Positions 29,925-38,864 of a stretch of DNA of 64,000 nt are shown in pieces (position 1 is the stretch's first letter; every line of letters begins with the position of its first letter). Source of the DNA: a bacterium (GTDB taxonomy: Bacteria > Planctomycetota > Planctomycetia > Pirellulales > Pirellulaceae); assembly GCA_016124445.1 (NCBI GenBank), contig WGNR01000012.1:744001-808000 (forward strand), read 5' to 3'. Both the position numbers and the translations under genes were made by a program. A model generated the notes under the pieces. The model saw nothing but the letters and a program-made list of their open reading frames with translations, made no database searches and had not been told where the DNA came from.

Positions 29925-30491
29925 CTACCAGCGATAGCCGCAACGACTGCAGCGCCGCTGAAAACAAAGCAGGTCGTCACCGCCGCGGTTGAGATGGTGA
30001 CAATCGGGGCACTCAAGACGATGGTATTTTCGCACACGCTGTCCACCCAATACCAGGAAAATGCCCAAACCGAGGCTTGCTTGAATCAGCCCGGAAAAGA
30101 TCGCCAAGGAAGGTTTGGCAAAGAAAAAGGCCATCAGGCAAAACCCGCTCGACATGATCGCATGAAACAGAAAATAGAACCGGGCAATCGCCCAAGCAGG
30201 ACTGCTGCGGGACAACAGCCCGAGCGAGATCATCAATGAAAAGACCGCCCCGATCAACAGCGTGAGGTTTTGAGTCGATCCGGTGTAGCCAATCACGAAG
30301 TATTCGCCCACCTGCCACAGTGTCAGCAGTAGTCCCAGAAACAGCGCGATCACGATTCCCACCGGGGTCGATGACATTTCCGGTGCACGTGACTGGTTGT
30401 CGTCGTGCGGCGATTGAAACGGATTGGACGGGGAGGAATCGGATGGTGATGGTTCAGACGATGATGAATCAGACGGCAGCGAGTCGGTCAT
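29925..30491 (-). CDS. NPFxSP membrane protein 2 with C-terminal zinc-ribbon-like motif
   Basis: A 188-residue protein. The start is strongly Ser/Pro/Asp-rich and ends in NPFQSPHDDN, and four hydrophobic segments follow. Unlike its neighbours it has a C-terminal tail LECPDCHHLNRGGDDLLCFQ continuing to RRCSRCGYRW, that is two C-x-x-C pairs, which looks like a rubredoxin-type zinc ribbon on the cytoplasmic side. The function is unknown; the metal site is inferred from spacing alone. Confidence 0.68.
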   Translation of the reverse strand: MTDSLPSDSSSSEPSPSDSSPSNPFQSPHDDNQSRAPEMSSTPVGIVIALFLGLLLTLWQVGEYFVIGYTGSTQNLTLLIGAVFSLMISLGLLSRSSPAWAIARFYFLFHAIMSSGFCLMAFFFAKPSLAIFSGLIQASLGLGIFLVLGGQRVRKYHRLECPDCHHLNRGGDDLLCFQRRCSRCGYRW

Positions 30492-30621
30492 GCAGGTTGG
30501 TCTTCGCGGGCAAGAAAAAGATGCGAGCTTGAAAAACTATCGACAAGATTCGACCTTCAATCGAACACCGATCGACAGCCTACCGACACGATGCTGACAG
30601 GTTACCAACGGGTTGTCCACA

Positions 30622-31035
30622 CTATTTGGCCGCTCGATCATCCGCCTGAAGGCTCGGCAGAAACAGGCAGACGATAATTGCCCCGCACATCAGGATTGGA
30701 ATGCTGAAGACGAGAAATCCTATCCAGTCCAGCGGCTGGGACAGAAAAATGTTCGCCATGACCAAGATTTGGATCGACTGATAAACGGCCACCAGGCGGG
30801 CAAAGCCGGGGGGCTTGATCTTGATGTACGCCGTAGAGATGAAGTTCATCACGGCTGGAAAAATCGGGACAGGACCGTAAAACGCGCAACTGCCAAGTTG
30901 AACGAGGGCTAACGCGAGGTTCAGCCGGCCAGCCCAAAGAGGTCCGACCGGCTCGCGTTTCGCCACCTTGTCGGTGACTTGCGGCGAAACGAACGGATTG
31001 GGGTCAGCTTCTGGGGAATCAGGATCGATCGACAT
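30622..31035 (-). CDS. NPFxSP membrane protein 1 (first of cluster)
   Basis: A 137-residue protein beginning SIDPDSPEADPNPFVSPQVTD with about four hydrophobic segments. It is separated from member 2 by 130 bp that holds no gene, and from the DUF4203-like gene upstream by about 50 bp. The shared N-terminal P-N-P-F-V-S-P motif places it in the same family as the four following genes. The function is unknown. Confidence 0.68.
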   Translation of the reverse strand: MSIDPDSPEADPNPFVSPQVTDKVAKREPVGPLWAGRLNLALALVQLGSCAFYGPVPIFPAVMNFISTAYIKIKPPGFARLVAVYQSIQILVMANIFLSQPLDWIGFLVFSIPILMCGAIIVCLFLPSLQADDRAAK

Positions 31036-31084
31036 GAATCAACAAACTACCCACAGGCTATCGACTTGTTTTCCCCAGCGATGA

Positions 31085-31600
31085 TCAAGTTGACCCGGTG
31101 GCGTTGGGGTATCGGTCCATCTGGCTCGACTGGAATACGACACCGATGACCAGCAGCACCAGGAACGCGACTGCCGCCATCACATGCCCCAAAGGAAGTG
31201 ATGTCGCGATGGCCCACGCGCCGACCAGGCTCGACAGGCCTATGATCGCCCAATCCATTACCAGGGCAGCGATAATGCCGCCGACCACGGCACCGATCAC
31301 AATCCACACGATCGGCTCCATTCCGGGGGTGGATGGGGCCAACGCGGCTAGTGCCAGGTAACCCCCAGCATAGGCACCTGCGATCGCAAATGCGACTCGC
31401 TGAGCGACAATTGCGATTCCCGCACCCACAATGCCTGCGCCCAAAGCGATCAGTAGTTGAGCGCCAGCCGAGTAATCGGCGAAGTAGACCTCAGCAAATC
31501 GGCCAGCGAGCAAGAACCCGGCGATCGCGACAAAAGCCCAATAGAGCGGGCGACCAAACAGAAGCAGAACCAATCCGAGAATTGTGTTTACCAGTGGCAT
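31085..31600 (-). CDS. DUF4203/TM198-like multi-pass membrane protein
   Basis: A 171-residue, almost entirely hydrophobic protein with about seven segments rich in Gly and Ala, such as FVAIAGFLLAGRFAE and GAGIVGAGIAIVAQRVAFAI. The pattern of glycine-rich helices with a recurrent GAYAGGYLA block resembles DUF4203 (TM198-like) proteins, whose role is unknown. It is oriented with the NPFxSP cluster downstream and may be the first gene of that transcript. Confidence 0.6.
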   Translation of the reverse strand: MPLVNTILGLVLLLFGRPLYWAFVAIAGFLLAGRFAEVYFADYSAGAQLLIALGAGIVGAGIAIVAQRVAFAIAGAYAGGYLALAALAPSTPGMEPIVWIVIGAVVGGIIAALVMDWAIIGLSSLVGAWAIATSLPLGHVMAAVAFLVLLVIGVVFQSSQMDRYPNATGST

Positions 31601-31894
31601 GATAGTATTCCTGTATTTGGGGGTACAGATTCTCGCGAATCAAGAACTTCCGGCCGCTCTAACTTTTGAGGAGAGGACTCGCCATGATTGACGAGTTCGA
31701 GCGCGCGGTCTTGAGTCGCTTTCGTTCACCCTGGCACGAGAAGAATCGGCAGTGATAGGTGGGACAAGCCGACTTCTCTTGCTAGAAGCCAAGCGGTCTT
31801 TCAAAATGAACGAAAACACTACATCCACTACAGAGCATTTTCCGTACCTGAATTGCCTCGGATGCTCACAATTCTTTTGGCATGGAAGGCCGCC

Positions 31895-32890
31895 ATGGAT
31901 GACTATTTCCCCTCGAATTTCGCGAGAATTCTGATCGCGTTGGGGACATTTTTTTTGTGCCTGGAGGATCAGGATCTTGTCGCTCAGCAGCGAGGTCTAT
32001 CCAACGCAGACGACGGTCAACAGATTTTGGAACAAGCGATATCTTCGTGGAGCGCGATGCAGCATCGCGATGCTTCGATGTCGTTTCATCTCGCTGCGAA
32101 GACGACTTACGCCAAGCGGTCTCATTGGAATATCGTACTCGAGAAGCATTTTCCGCCAGACGACTACACCCATGAGCTGGAAGTTTACGGCGTTGTCGAC
32201 TTCGACCGACATCGCTTCCGGCGTGAAACGAAGAGCGAGATCTATCATCTCAACAAGCAAACTTTCGAGCCGGATGTTCGGTACGATCTATTCGATGGGG
32301 AAACGTTACAGCGCTTCTACCCAGCCGCGTTCGATTCCGATGGGAAAGCAACCGGGGCCAAGCGTTTGACTGCAAAGCTGATCTTGCGGAATTCTGCTCA
32401 GCCGGGCGACTTGATCGGATCGCTCGAATCGCCTTTGTTCTGGTGCCGCGGAATGCTGCCAACTTGCACGATTGGTCCGAATCGGTTTTCCGCCAAGCTT
32501 GAGGCTGAGATGTTTGTCTATGAAGGCCAGCAGCAAACCGAGCTCGGAACGACTCATGTGATTCGCTTCGAGTTTCCGGAACATCCAAATCGATGTTGGA
32601 AGTATTGGCTGTCAAAGGATGACGGCTGGTTGCCGGTCAGGCGATCGAAGTATGTCGGTGATGTAGAGTATTCCCGAATCGTCGTTCACTACGCCACGAG
32701 CCAAGATGGATCGCCAGAACCGCATCGCTGGACGCTGACCACCTATAGCGCTGAATCAGAGGTGAACAAGGTGATGCAAACTACCAGGTGCGCGCTCCGA
32801 AAGCTGGAGACCGATGTCGACCTGGCGGCAATACGCTTCCAGATCGAACGCACACCGGCGATGCAGGTTCAAGATCAAAGAGAGCCATAA
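31895..32890 (+). CDS. Secreted protein of unknown function
   Basis: A 331-residue protein. The ATG at 31895 is preferred over 31853 because it begins a Sec-type leader (FARILIALGTFFLCLEDQDL) with cleavage expected near VAQQ. The mature part is beta-rich with repeated Tyr and Arg and four Cys, with elements VVDFDRHRFRRETKSEIY and WKYWLSKDDGWLPVRRSKY that recall outer-membrane lipoprotein-sorting (LolA-like) folds seen in planctomycete secreted proteins, but this is a weak resemblance. A strong bidirectional terminator follows directly at the stop. Confidence 0.62.
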   Translation: MDDYFPSNFARILIALGTFFLCLEDQDLVAQQRGLSNADDGQQILEQAISSWSAMQHRDASMSFHLAAKTTYAKRSHWNIVLEKHFPPDDYTHELEVYGVVDFDRHRFRRETKSEIYHLNKQTFEPDVRYDLFDGETLQRFYPAAFDSDGKATGAKRLTAKLILRNSAQPGDLIGSLESPLFWCRGMLPTCTIGPNRFSAKLEAEMFVYEGQQQTELGTTHVIRFEFPEHPNRCWKYWLSKDDGWLPVRRSKYVGDVEYSRIVVHYATSQDGSPEPHRWTLTTYSAESEVNKVMQTTRCALRKLETDVDLAAIRFQIERTPAMQVQDQREP

Positions 32891-32892
32891 AA

Positions 32893-32920
32893 AAAGGCCG
32901 GACAGTGATGTCCGGCCTTT
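32893..32920. terminator. Bidirectional terminator
   Basis: AAAGGCCGGACA (32893-32904) pairs perfectly with TGTCCGGCCTTT (32909-32920) around a GTGA loop. It ends the secreted-protein gene three bases after its stop and, read on the other strand, the sigma-factor gene 31 bp after its stop. Confidence 0.9.
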
Positions 32921-32950
32921 CTGAATTTCGAAAGTGATCGCCTGGAAGGC

Positions 32951-34504
32951 TTAGTCGAGGAAGCCGACCAGGTCTTGGCTGCGGCTGGGTTGCTGCAGCT
33001 TGCGGACCGCTTTGGCTTCGATCTGGCGAATACGTTCGCGGGTCACTTTGAAGATGTGGCCCACTTCTTCCAGCGTGTAGCTGTAGCCGTCGCCCAAGCC
33101 GTAGCGAAGCTTGATGATCTCGCGTTCGCGGTAGCTGAGGGTCTTCAGCACCCGGCCGATTCGACCACGCAGCATTTCCTGAGCGGCGCCGTTGGCTGGG
33201 CTTTCGGCTTCGCCATCGGGAAGCAGATCGCCAAACTGGCTGTCTTCGCTGTTGCCGACTGGTCGGTCCAGCGAGATCGGATAGCGGCTCATGGCCAGCA
33301 CGCGACGAGCTTCCTCGACGGTGGTGCCAGCGCGACGGGCCGTTTCTTCGATGGTAGGTTCGCGGCCCTTTTCCTGCAGCAACTGACGGGCCACGTTGCG
33401 GACGCGCGACATCGTTTCGACCATGTGAACCGGAATACGGATCGTTCGGCTCTGGTCGGCCACGGCCCGGGTAATGGCCTGGCGAATCCACCAGGTGGCG
33501 TAAGTACAGAACTTGAAGCCACGGCGGTATTCAAACTTGTCGACCGCACGCATCAAGCCGGCGTTGCCTTCCTGGATCAGGTCCAAAAAGCTGAGGCCAC
33601 GGTTGCGGTACTTCTTGGCGATCGAAACGACCAGACGCAAGTTACCTTCGGACAGCTCGCGCTTGGCCTGTTGGTACTCGGAGTAGATCGCTTTGACGGC
33701 CTGACAGCGACGATTCAAGCTCTTAGGAGTTTCCTGAGTCGCCATCAACAAGTTGCGGTATTCGGCCAACAGCGGCTGGCGATCTTCCATCGGCGTGTTG
33801 TTCGCCTTGTGATCGTCCAGGCGAGCCTTGAGCTCGTTAACACGGCGGCAGAAGTCTTCCAGCACGCCGATCTTCGCTTCGATCCGCTGGGTACGCAGAC
33901 CGAGTTCTTCGATCAGCTTCACAACGCGCTGGCGACGGAAACCGAGCCGCTTCCAGGCAGCCGCACGCTTCTCGGCCGAAACCGATTTGCTCAGTGCGGT
34001 GATGTAGTCGCGGCGGTTACGTTTGATCAGCCGGTCGATGGTGATCAGATTCATCGGCATGCGGCCCATGATCTGTTCTTTTTCCAAGCGATCGGTCACG
34101 GAAACCTGAACGGTACGATCGAACGGCAACTCGCCATCTTCGACGCGCTTGAGCACCTTGAAGGCATCCTGAGCGACGTAGTCGCATTCCAGGAGTAGTC
34201 GGCGGAACTTGGCACGAGTCTGTTCGATCTTGCGGGCAAGGAAGATTTCCTGTTGACGGGTCAACAAGGGAATCTCGCCCATTTGGGTCAGGTACATGCG
34301 AACCGGATCGTCGGACCAGGTTTCACTATCTTCGCTGAACTCATCGGACGAATCATCTGCCGAGTCGTTCGACATATCGTCTGAGTTAAGCAATCGCTCG
34401 TCATCGGAATCGTCCATCACATCGACGGCAGCATCGTCGAAGCTCCGGGGACGTACACGAGCATCATCATCTTCGAAATCGTCAATCAACGAATCGTACA
34501 ACAT
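32951..34504 (-). CDS. rpoD: Primary RNA polymerase sigma factor (sigma-70, RpoD/SigA type)
   Basis: A 517-residue group 1 sigma factor. A very acidic N-terminus (about 65 residues, Asp/Ser-rich) stands in for region 1.1. Region 1.2 is [20 protein letters not shown], region 2 has [20 protein letters not shown] and the -10-binding helix [15 protein letters not shown], region 3 starts IRIPVHMVE, and region 4.2 has [19 protein letters not shown]. The segment between 1.2 and 2 is about 170 residues and helical. It directs transcription of housekeeping genes. An unusually long 1.38-kb gene-free region lies upstream. Confidence 0.96.
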   Translation of the reverse strand: MLYDSLIDDFEDDDARVRPRSFDDAAVDVMDDSDDERLLNSDDMSNDSADDSSDEFSEDSETWSDDPVRMYLTQMGEIPLLTRQQEIFLARKIEQTRAKFRRLLLECDYVAQDAFKVLKRVEDGELPFDRTVQVSVTDRLEKEQIMGRMPMNLITIDRLIKRNRRDYITALSKSVSAEKRAAAWKRLGFRRQRVVKLIEELGLRTQRIEAKIGVLEDFCRRVNELKARLDDHKANNTPMEDRQPLLAEYRNLLMATQETPKSLNRRCQAVKAIYSEYQQAKRELSEGNLRLVVSIAKKYRNRGLSFLDLIQEGNAGLMRAVDKFEYRRGFKFCTYATWWIRQAITRAVADQSRTIRIPVHMVETMSRVRNVARQLLQEKGREPTIEETARRAGTTVEEARRVLAMSRYPISLDRPVGNSEDSQFGDLLPDGEAESPANGAAQEMLRGRIGRVLKTLSYREREIIKLRYGLGDGYSYTLEEVGHIFKVTRERIRQIEAKAVRKLQQPSRSQDLVGFLD

Positions 34505-35886
34505 ATCACTCCTTCACTCGCCAAAGTGAGGCCGGTATCTCTTGGTTGAACCCATGGGTGACGGGAAATGTTCTGCGGTGGTCCCGCCCGTTCCACACTT
34601 TTTCGGTAGCACTGCTTGCGACGAAAAACCTCGCAAGTCTACCACCAAAGATGTGGACAAATGCCTTCCTTGGATATTTGGAAAGAGATTACGTCTAACG
34701 CGTGCTTGCGGCCTGCTTAACTTGCCCAAACCTGAAATGTTATGTGCCGAGCTTGGCGGGAATCGCTGTTCATGCGATTCGCTCGCAGCATCAAGGCAAC
34801 TAACGGACAAGGCTAGTCGACAACGTACGCTACGTCAGTTGGTAATCCGTGCCCCTTTCCATTCAGCTTCAAGTCCTCTCTTGTGCTGAGCGACCCAACT
34901 TCATGCTGTGTCGAAGAATCTCTCTAACCCTTGCTTATGACCGGACTTTCAACTCCCTAAAAAATCGGTCTAACTCCCTAGTCTAATCAACCGGAATAGT
35001 AGATTTCCATGAAGTTTGCCACTTCTGGGCGACCTTATTGGCCTGAAAATCTGTCCGGACGAACGCTAAAAGTCTCCTAGATTTCGTATTCTTTCCAGAG
35101 TCACAAACTCGTTCCCAAGTCGCCGCCGACATGCTTGTCGCAAAATCGGACATGCGTGTCGCCAAATCGGTGGTTGGTTGACTTTCTAGACAGGTGATCT
35201 TCTAGAGAAGAGACAATCCAGCACAACTGGGTTCTGTGCGAACGAGGCTACCTTTAGGACCAATGGGGAATCAAATAACTATGGGATAACTATCCATGCC
35301 AACAAACCTCAATTCAATTCACGAGCAGTAGAATTCCGTCTTCGGATCCGTGGGGAAGTAAGCCACGGAGCAAGATGTTCGTGTAGGAGATCGAGGGTTG
35401 GAGGATACGAAATTTCGGTCGGCGCCGTCGAGCGTCCAATGTTCGACTGAATTCACCCAATTCTAACTAGACGCTAATCAGGGTCCATAGTTTGATTCGG
35501 GAAAACTGGGAGTTTCCGTCCCTAGCCGATTTCGGCTAACCACAGTCTATCCCAGCATTTTCGTTATGTCGGGATTTCTTTTCCCTTAACCTCCCACCAG
35601 GGTGGCGATTGCCACAATATGTTCCCTGGGCTCAACAAGGGTTGCATTTTCGACCCGCCCCTGTTTCCGTTTAGCACCGTTTTTCTGTGGCTATTTCGTC
35701 GAATCGGACTGAATTTCTGCGCAAGGATGTTTTGTGCTTGAATCGAGACCAATTGTCTTGTGTTCTGCCACCTGACAGCGGTAAGCGAATTGCTACGAGA
35801 CCCATGCCCCGGTAGCATTAGCCCACAGAGAGATTTACATCCCGCGACGGCATCCCCTCAGCAAAAATCCCCGGAAACTCGATCTC
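34505..35886. other. Long gene-free region upstream of the sigma factor
   Basis: For 1.38 kb no frame on either strand has coding character: the open frames are short, begin without ribosome sites and show no conserved motifs. The base composition is lower in GC than the flanking genes. I see two 21-base tandem repeats at 35128-35169, a TCTAGA-TCTAGA hairpin near 35185-35206, and a GCCGATTTCGGC hairpin at 35525-35536. The region could hold rpoD promoters or an unrecognised structured RNA; no known RNA family was identified. Confidence 0.4.
35128..35169 (+). repeat. Two tandem 21-bp repeats
   Basis: The unit GACATGCTTGTCGCAAAATCG (35128-35148, only first and last parts quoted in meaning) is followed directly by a copy at 35149-35169 that differs at two positions. 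Each unit includes a GACA-TGTC hyphenated palindrome, so two protein-binding sites spaced by two helical turns are possible. Confidence 0.6.
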
Positions 35887-36681
35887 ATGACGCAGCCTGA
35901 ATTTGAAGGACAAGTGGTACTGGTAACGGGTTCGAGCCAAGGAATCGGCAAAGCGGCCGCCATTGAGTTTGGTCGCCGGGGCGCCAAGGTCATCGTCAAC
36001 TACCACTCCAACCCCGATAAAGCAAACGAGGTCGTTGCCGAAATCGAGGAGGCCGGCTCCGAAGCAATCGCCGTGAAATGCGATGTTTCTTCCTATGAAG
36101 CGGTCGAAGCGATGGTTGCCCAAGCGGTCGAAAAGTTCGGCCATTTGGACATCGCGGTGTCGAACGCGGTCTACAGCGATCGAGAGTTTTTCTACGAGGC
36201 CGACTTGGGCGGATTTCGACGCACGATCGAAGTCACGATGTTCGGCGCCTTTCATCTGCTTCGGGCCGCCTCAAGGCAAATCATCTCGCAGAAGACGCCT
36301 GGGGCGATCACGGTTATCAGTTCGCCCCATGCCTTCATTCCGGCACCCAAGGCGATGGCCTACAACATGTCGAAAGCAGCGATCGAGCACATGGCCAAGA
36401 CGGCGGCGATCGAACTTTCCGACTTCAAAATCCGGGTCAACATCGTCCAACCTGGCTGGACCGATACCCCTGGCGAACGCAAATTCGCCACCGACGACGT
36501 GATGCAGGAAGGAGGAGCCAAGATCCCTGCCGGTCGCTTGGGAACGCCTGAGGAGATGGCGGACGCGATCTGCTACATGAGCAGCCCCCGCAACACGTAT
36601 ACGACCGGTGCCACGCTTTTGGTGGACGGAGGCATTTCGCTTCCCTGGTGGGGAAAAACGGGCCGGGCCGCCCCCAGCTAA
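35887..36681 (+). CDS. Short-chain dehydrogenase/reductase (FabG-like)
   Basis: A 264-residue classical SDR. The cofactor loop is VVLVTGSSQGIGKAAAIEF, the acidic motif AVKCDVSS binds adenine, and the catalytic set is Ser in ITVISSPHA and Tyr-Asn-Met-Ser-Lys in AMAYNMSKAA. The usual N-N-A-G motif is S-N-A-V. A basic residue pattern after strand 2 (YHSNPDK) suggests NADP(H). The C-terminus has the G-A-T-L-L-V-D-G-G-I-S end of the FabG group. The substrate is unknown. It stands alone, 150 bp before the next gene. Confidence 0.9.
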   Translation: MTQPEFEGQVVLVTGSSQGIGKAAAIEFGRRGAKVIVNYHSNPDKANEVVAEIEEAGSEAIAVKCDVSSYEAVEAMVAQAVEKFGHLDIAVSNAVYSDREFFYEADLGGFRRTIEVTMFGAFHLLRAASRQIISQKTPGAITVISSPHAFIPAPKAMAYNMSKAAIEHMAKTAAIELSDFKIRVNIVQPGWTDTPGERKFATDDVMQEGGAKIPAGRLGTPEEMADAICYMSSPRNTYTTGATLLVDGGISLPWWGKTGRAAPS

Positions 36682-36829
36682 CTTCAAGGCCTCTCAACGA
36701 TAAAGATTCCTCAAAAAACACGATCTGTCGATCAACCCGTTTTCCCAGAGAGCAACTGGGCGAGTACACTGCATTGTTTAAGACTTCTAAATCCGCGCAT
36801 ACTAAGAAAACTCGTCCCAACTAGAAGCT

Positions 36830-37378
36830 ATGGCTCAGACTTACCTGTTGACGACTCCCGACGGTGAAGAGATTCATGTCGAAACGGCTCAGGCTGGCGA
36901 AACGATCATCACCCCAGCCGGCAAATCGATTGTTGTTCCGACATTGCGCGAACTAAAGAAGCTTCCACTGGTTGAACCAGAGGGCGGCACCCAAGCGCGG
37001 GCCGAAAGAACCTGGTCGGCCACCCAGTCGATTTTCTTCGTGTCTGGGCTGCTGTTTCTCATCGGTTTTTCGATCAGCTCGGTCTTTCTCTATCGGATGA
37101 CCCCACTGGTCTCGATCGACAATGCAGTGAAAGTCCCGCAGGAAGTGATTGAAACCGACGTCGACCGTTGGACCATGCAGAACCGGCTCGACTTCTGGAA
37201 GTTCGCGACGAGCCCAGACGCCTTGAACCAGATGCGCGGCAACGCCGAGGGGGACCGTAACGTGATGGACCTGTACAAGTGGCGGCAGACATTCCTTGCT
37301 TTCTCGCTCTGCGGGGTCACGCTCGGTCTGATTCTGATGGGTGCCGCTTTCGCTTTGCCGGGTAGCCGGATCGACTAA
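36830..37378 (+). CDS. Membrane protein of unknown function, two helices
   Basis: A 182-residue protein. The first 65 residues are soluble and beta-rich (YLLTTPDGEEIHVETAQAGE), then come one membrane segment (IFFVSGLLFLIGFSISSVFL), a soluble loop of about 70 residues with Trp and Asp-Arg, and a second segment at the C-terminus (FLAFSLCGVTLGLILMGAAF). No family was recognised. It ends 18 bp before the lipoate ligase-like gene and may be co-transcribed with it. Confidence 0.65.
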   Translation: MAQTYLLTTPDGEEIHVETAQAGETIITPAGKSIVVPTLRELKKLPLVEPEGGTQARAERTWSATQSIFFVSGLLFLIGFSISSVFLYRMTPLVSIDNAVKVPQEVIETDVDRWTMQNRLDFWKFATSPDALNQMRGNAEGDRNVMDLYKWRQTFLAFSLCGVTLGLILMGAAFALPGSRID

Positions 37379-37396
37379 ACAGGTTTTCCGCTTGGT

Positions 37397-38116
37397 ATGC
37401 AACTGCTAGATCTCACTCTCGCCACGCCGGAAGAAAACCTGGCCCTGGACGAAGCTCTTCTCATCCAAGCGGAAGAGCAAGAATCGCCCTGCGAAGTACT
37501 GCGAATCTGGGAACCGGACCAGCCGCTGGTCGTCATTGGCCGTGCCTCGAAGATTGACGAGGAAGTCGATACGGAAGTCTGTCGCGAGAGAAACGTCCCA
37601 GTTCTCAGGCGCGCCAGCGGAGGCGCTGCCGTCGTGACCGGGCCGGGCTGTCTGATGTATGCGGTGGTACTCAGCTACGAACTTCGCCCCCAACTAGCCG
37701 CCCTGGATGTGTGCCATCAGTTTGTGATGGGTCGCATTCAAAGGACGCTTGCCAAGGAAGTACCAGAGATCGGTTTCCAAGGTACATGCGATCTGACACT
37801 CGAGGGCCGAAAATTTTCCGGCAATAGTCTTCGTTGCAAACGAAGGAGCCTGATCTACCACGGTACGTTGCTGTACGACTTCGACCTGAAACTGATCCAC
37901 CAACTACTTCGCACGCCACCGCGCATGCCGGACTATCGGCAAGAACGGTCTCACGAGTCGTTCGTTACCAATGTGCCGATCGCGCGAGAGACCATCCGAG
38001 AAAGATTGGTCGAGGCCTGGCCCACCAACGGTGAGATGACCGACTGGCCCAAAGATCTCACCGATCGCCTCGTTGCGGAAAAATATATAAAAAACGAATG
38101 GACCTCGATGCGATGA
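37397..38116 (+). CDS. Lipoate/biotin-protein ligase-like (BPL/LplA family)
   Basis: A 239-residue cytoplasmic protein of the LplA/LipB/BPL fold. Visible motifs are ENLALDEALL at the N-terminus, VVIGRASKIDEEVD, the ligase loop LRRASGGAAVVTGPGCLMY, and GRKFSGNSLRCKRRSLIYHG, where the Lys and following Asn-Ser hold the acyl-adenylate in family members. The short length without a C-terminal accessory domain fits lipoyl (octanoyl) transferase or scavenging ligases. Which acyl group it moves cannot be decided here. Confidence 0.85.
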   Translation: MQLLDLTLATPEENLALDEALLIQAEEQESPCEVLRIWEPDQPLVVIGRASKIDEEVDTEVCRERNVPVLRRASGGAAVVTGPGCLMYAVVLSYELRPQLAALDVCHQFVMGRIQRTLAKEVPEIGFQGTCDLTLEGRKFSGNSLRCKRRSLIYHGTLLYDFDLKLIHQLLRTPPRMPDYRQERSHESFVTNVPIARETIRERLVEAWPTNGEMTDWPKDLTDRLVAEKYIKNEWTSMR

Positions 38117-38189
38117 GGCCTCTCGCGGGCTAACATAGGGATCGTCTTGATTTCCCCTATTTGCCTGACGCAACCGAAGAGGCCATTCG

Positions 38190-38861
38190 ATGCGAATCTC
38201 GCTGCTTCTGCTATTTGTTCTGTCGCTGTTTCCCACTGCCATCTTTGCCGAGTCGGGCGAACACGGCCAAGAGACGCTGAAGGTGGTCGTCGACGTTTCG
38301 GAAGTCCCTGACCTGAAACCGTGGGGAGACGAAACGGAAAAGCTGATTCGCGAGTGGCATCCCAAGATCTCGGAGATGCTCCAGCAGGAAGGCTTCACGC
38401 CACCGCAGAAAGTCTCGGTGATCTTCAAGAAGGACATGGAGGGCGTCGCCCATACGATCGGCAATCGTATTTTCATCGCGTCGAATTGGGTGAAGCAGCA
38501 TCCCGATGACAAAGGAATGGTCGTGCACGAACTCGTTCACGTCATTCAGGCATACCCGCCTCGCAGCCCGTTTTGGTTAGTCGAAGGGATCGCCGACTAT
38601 ATCCGCTTCTACCAGTACGAGCCGAAGGTACGTCTCAATGGAATCAATCCGAAGCGACAAAGCTATCGAGATGGATACCGTACGAGTGCCCAGTTTGTGG
38701 CCTGGATGGAGAAAACGCATGGCCCCGGCCTCGTGCAAAAAGTGAACCAGGCCCTTCGTAAACACGAGTATCAAGATTCGCTACTACGCGAACTGACCGG
38801 TAAGAATCCTGAGCAGTTGTGGGATGCGTTCGTCCAATCGGAAGCTGCCCGCGGTCGGTAG
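38190..38861 (+). CDS. Secreted basic secretory protein (BSP)-type putative metalloprotease
   Basis: A 223-residue protein with a Sec signal peptide (LLLLFVLSLFPTAIFA) and a domain like plant basic secretory proteins. The zinc site is visible as VVHELVHVIQAY (His-Glu-x-x-His) followed by FWLVEGIADYIRFYQYEP, whose Glu would be the third ligand; the C-terminal QFVAWMEKTHGPGLV also fits the family. Peptidase activity is inferred from the site. The stop codon lies four bases from the stop of convergent mutY. Confidence 0.85.
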   Translation: MRISLLLLFVLSLFPTAIFAESGEHGQETLKVVVDVSEVPDLKPWGDETEKLIREWHPKISEMLQQEGFTPPQKVSVIFKKDMEGVAHTIGNRIFIASNWVKQHPDDKGMVVHELVHVIQAYPPRSPFWLVEGIADYIRFYQYEPKVRLNGINPKRQSYRDGYRTSAQFVAWMEKTHGPGLVQKVNQALRKHEYQDSLLRELTGKNPEQLWDAFVQSEAARGR

Positions 38862-38864
38862 CGT

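Noticed and set aside
32975..34198. Open frame of 407 residues on the plus strand across the sigma factor
   Set aside because: It is fully antisense to the sigma-70 gene, whose regions 1.2 to 4.2 are all recognisable.
34542..34889. Open frame of 115 residues upstream of the sigma factor
   Set aside because: No ribosome site, no hydrophobic or domain pattern, and a composition unlike the neighbouring genes.
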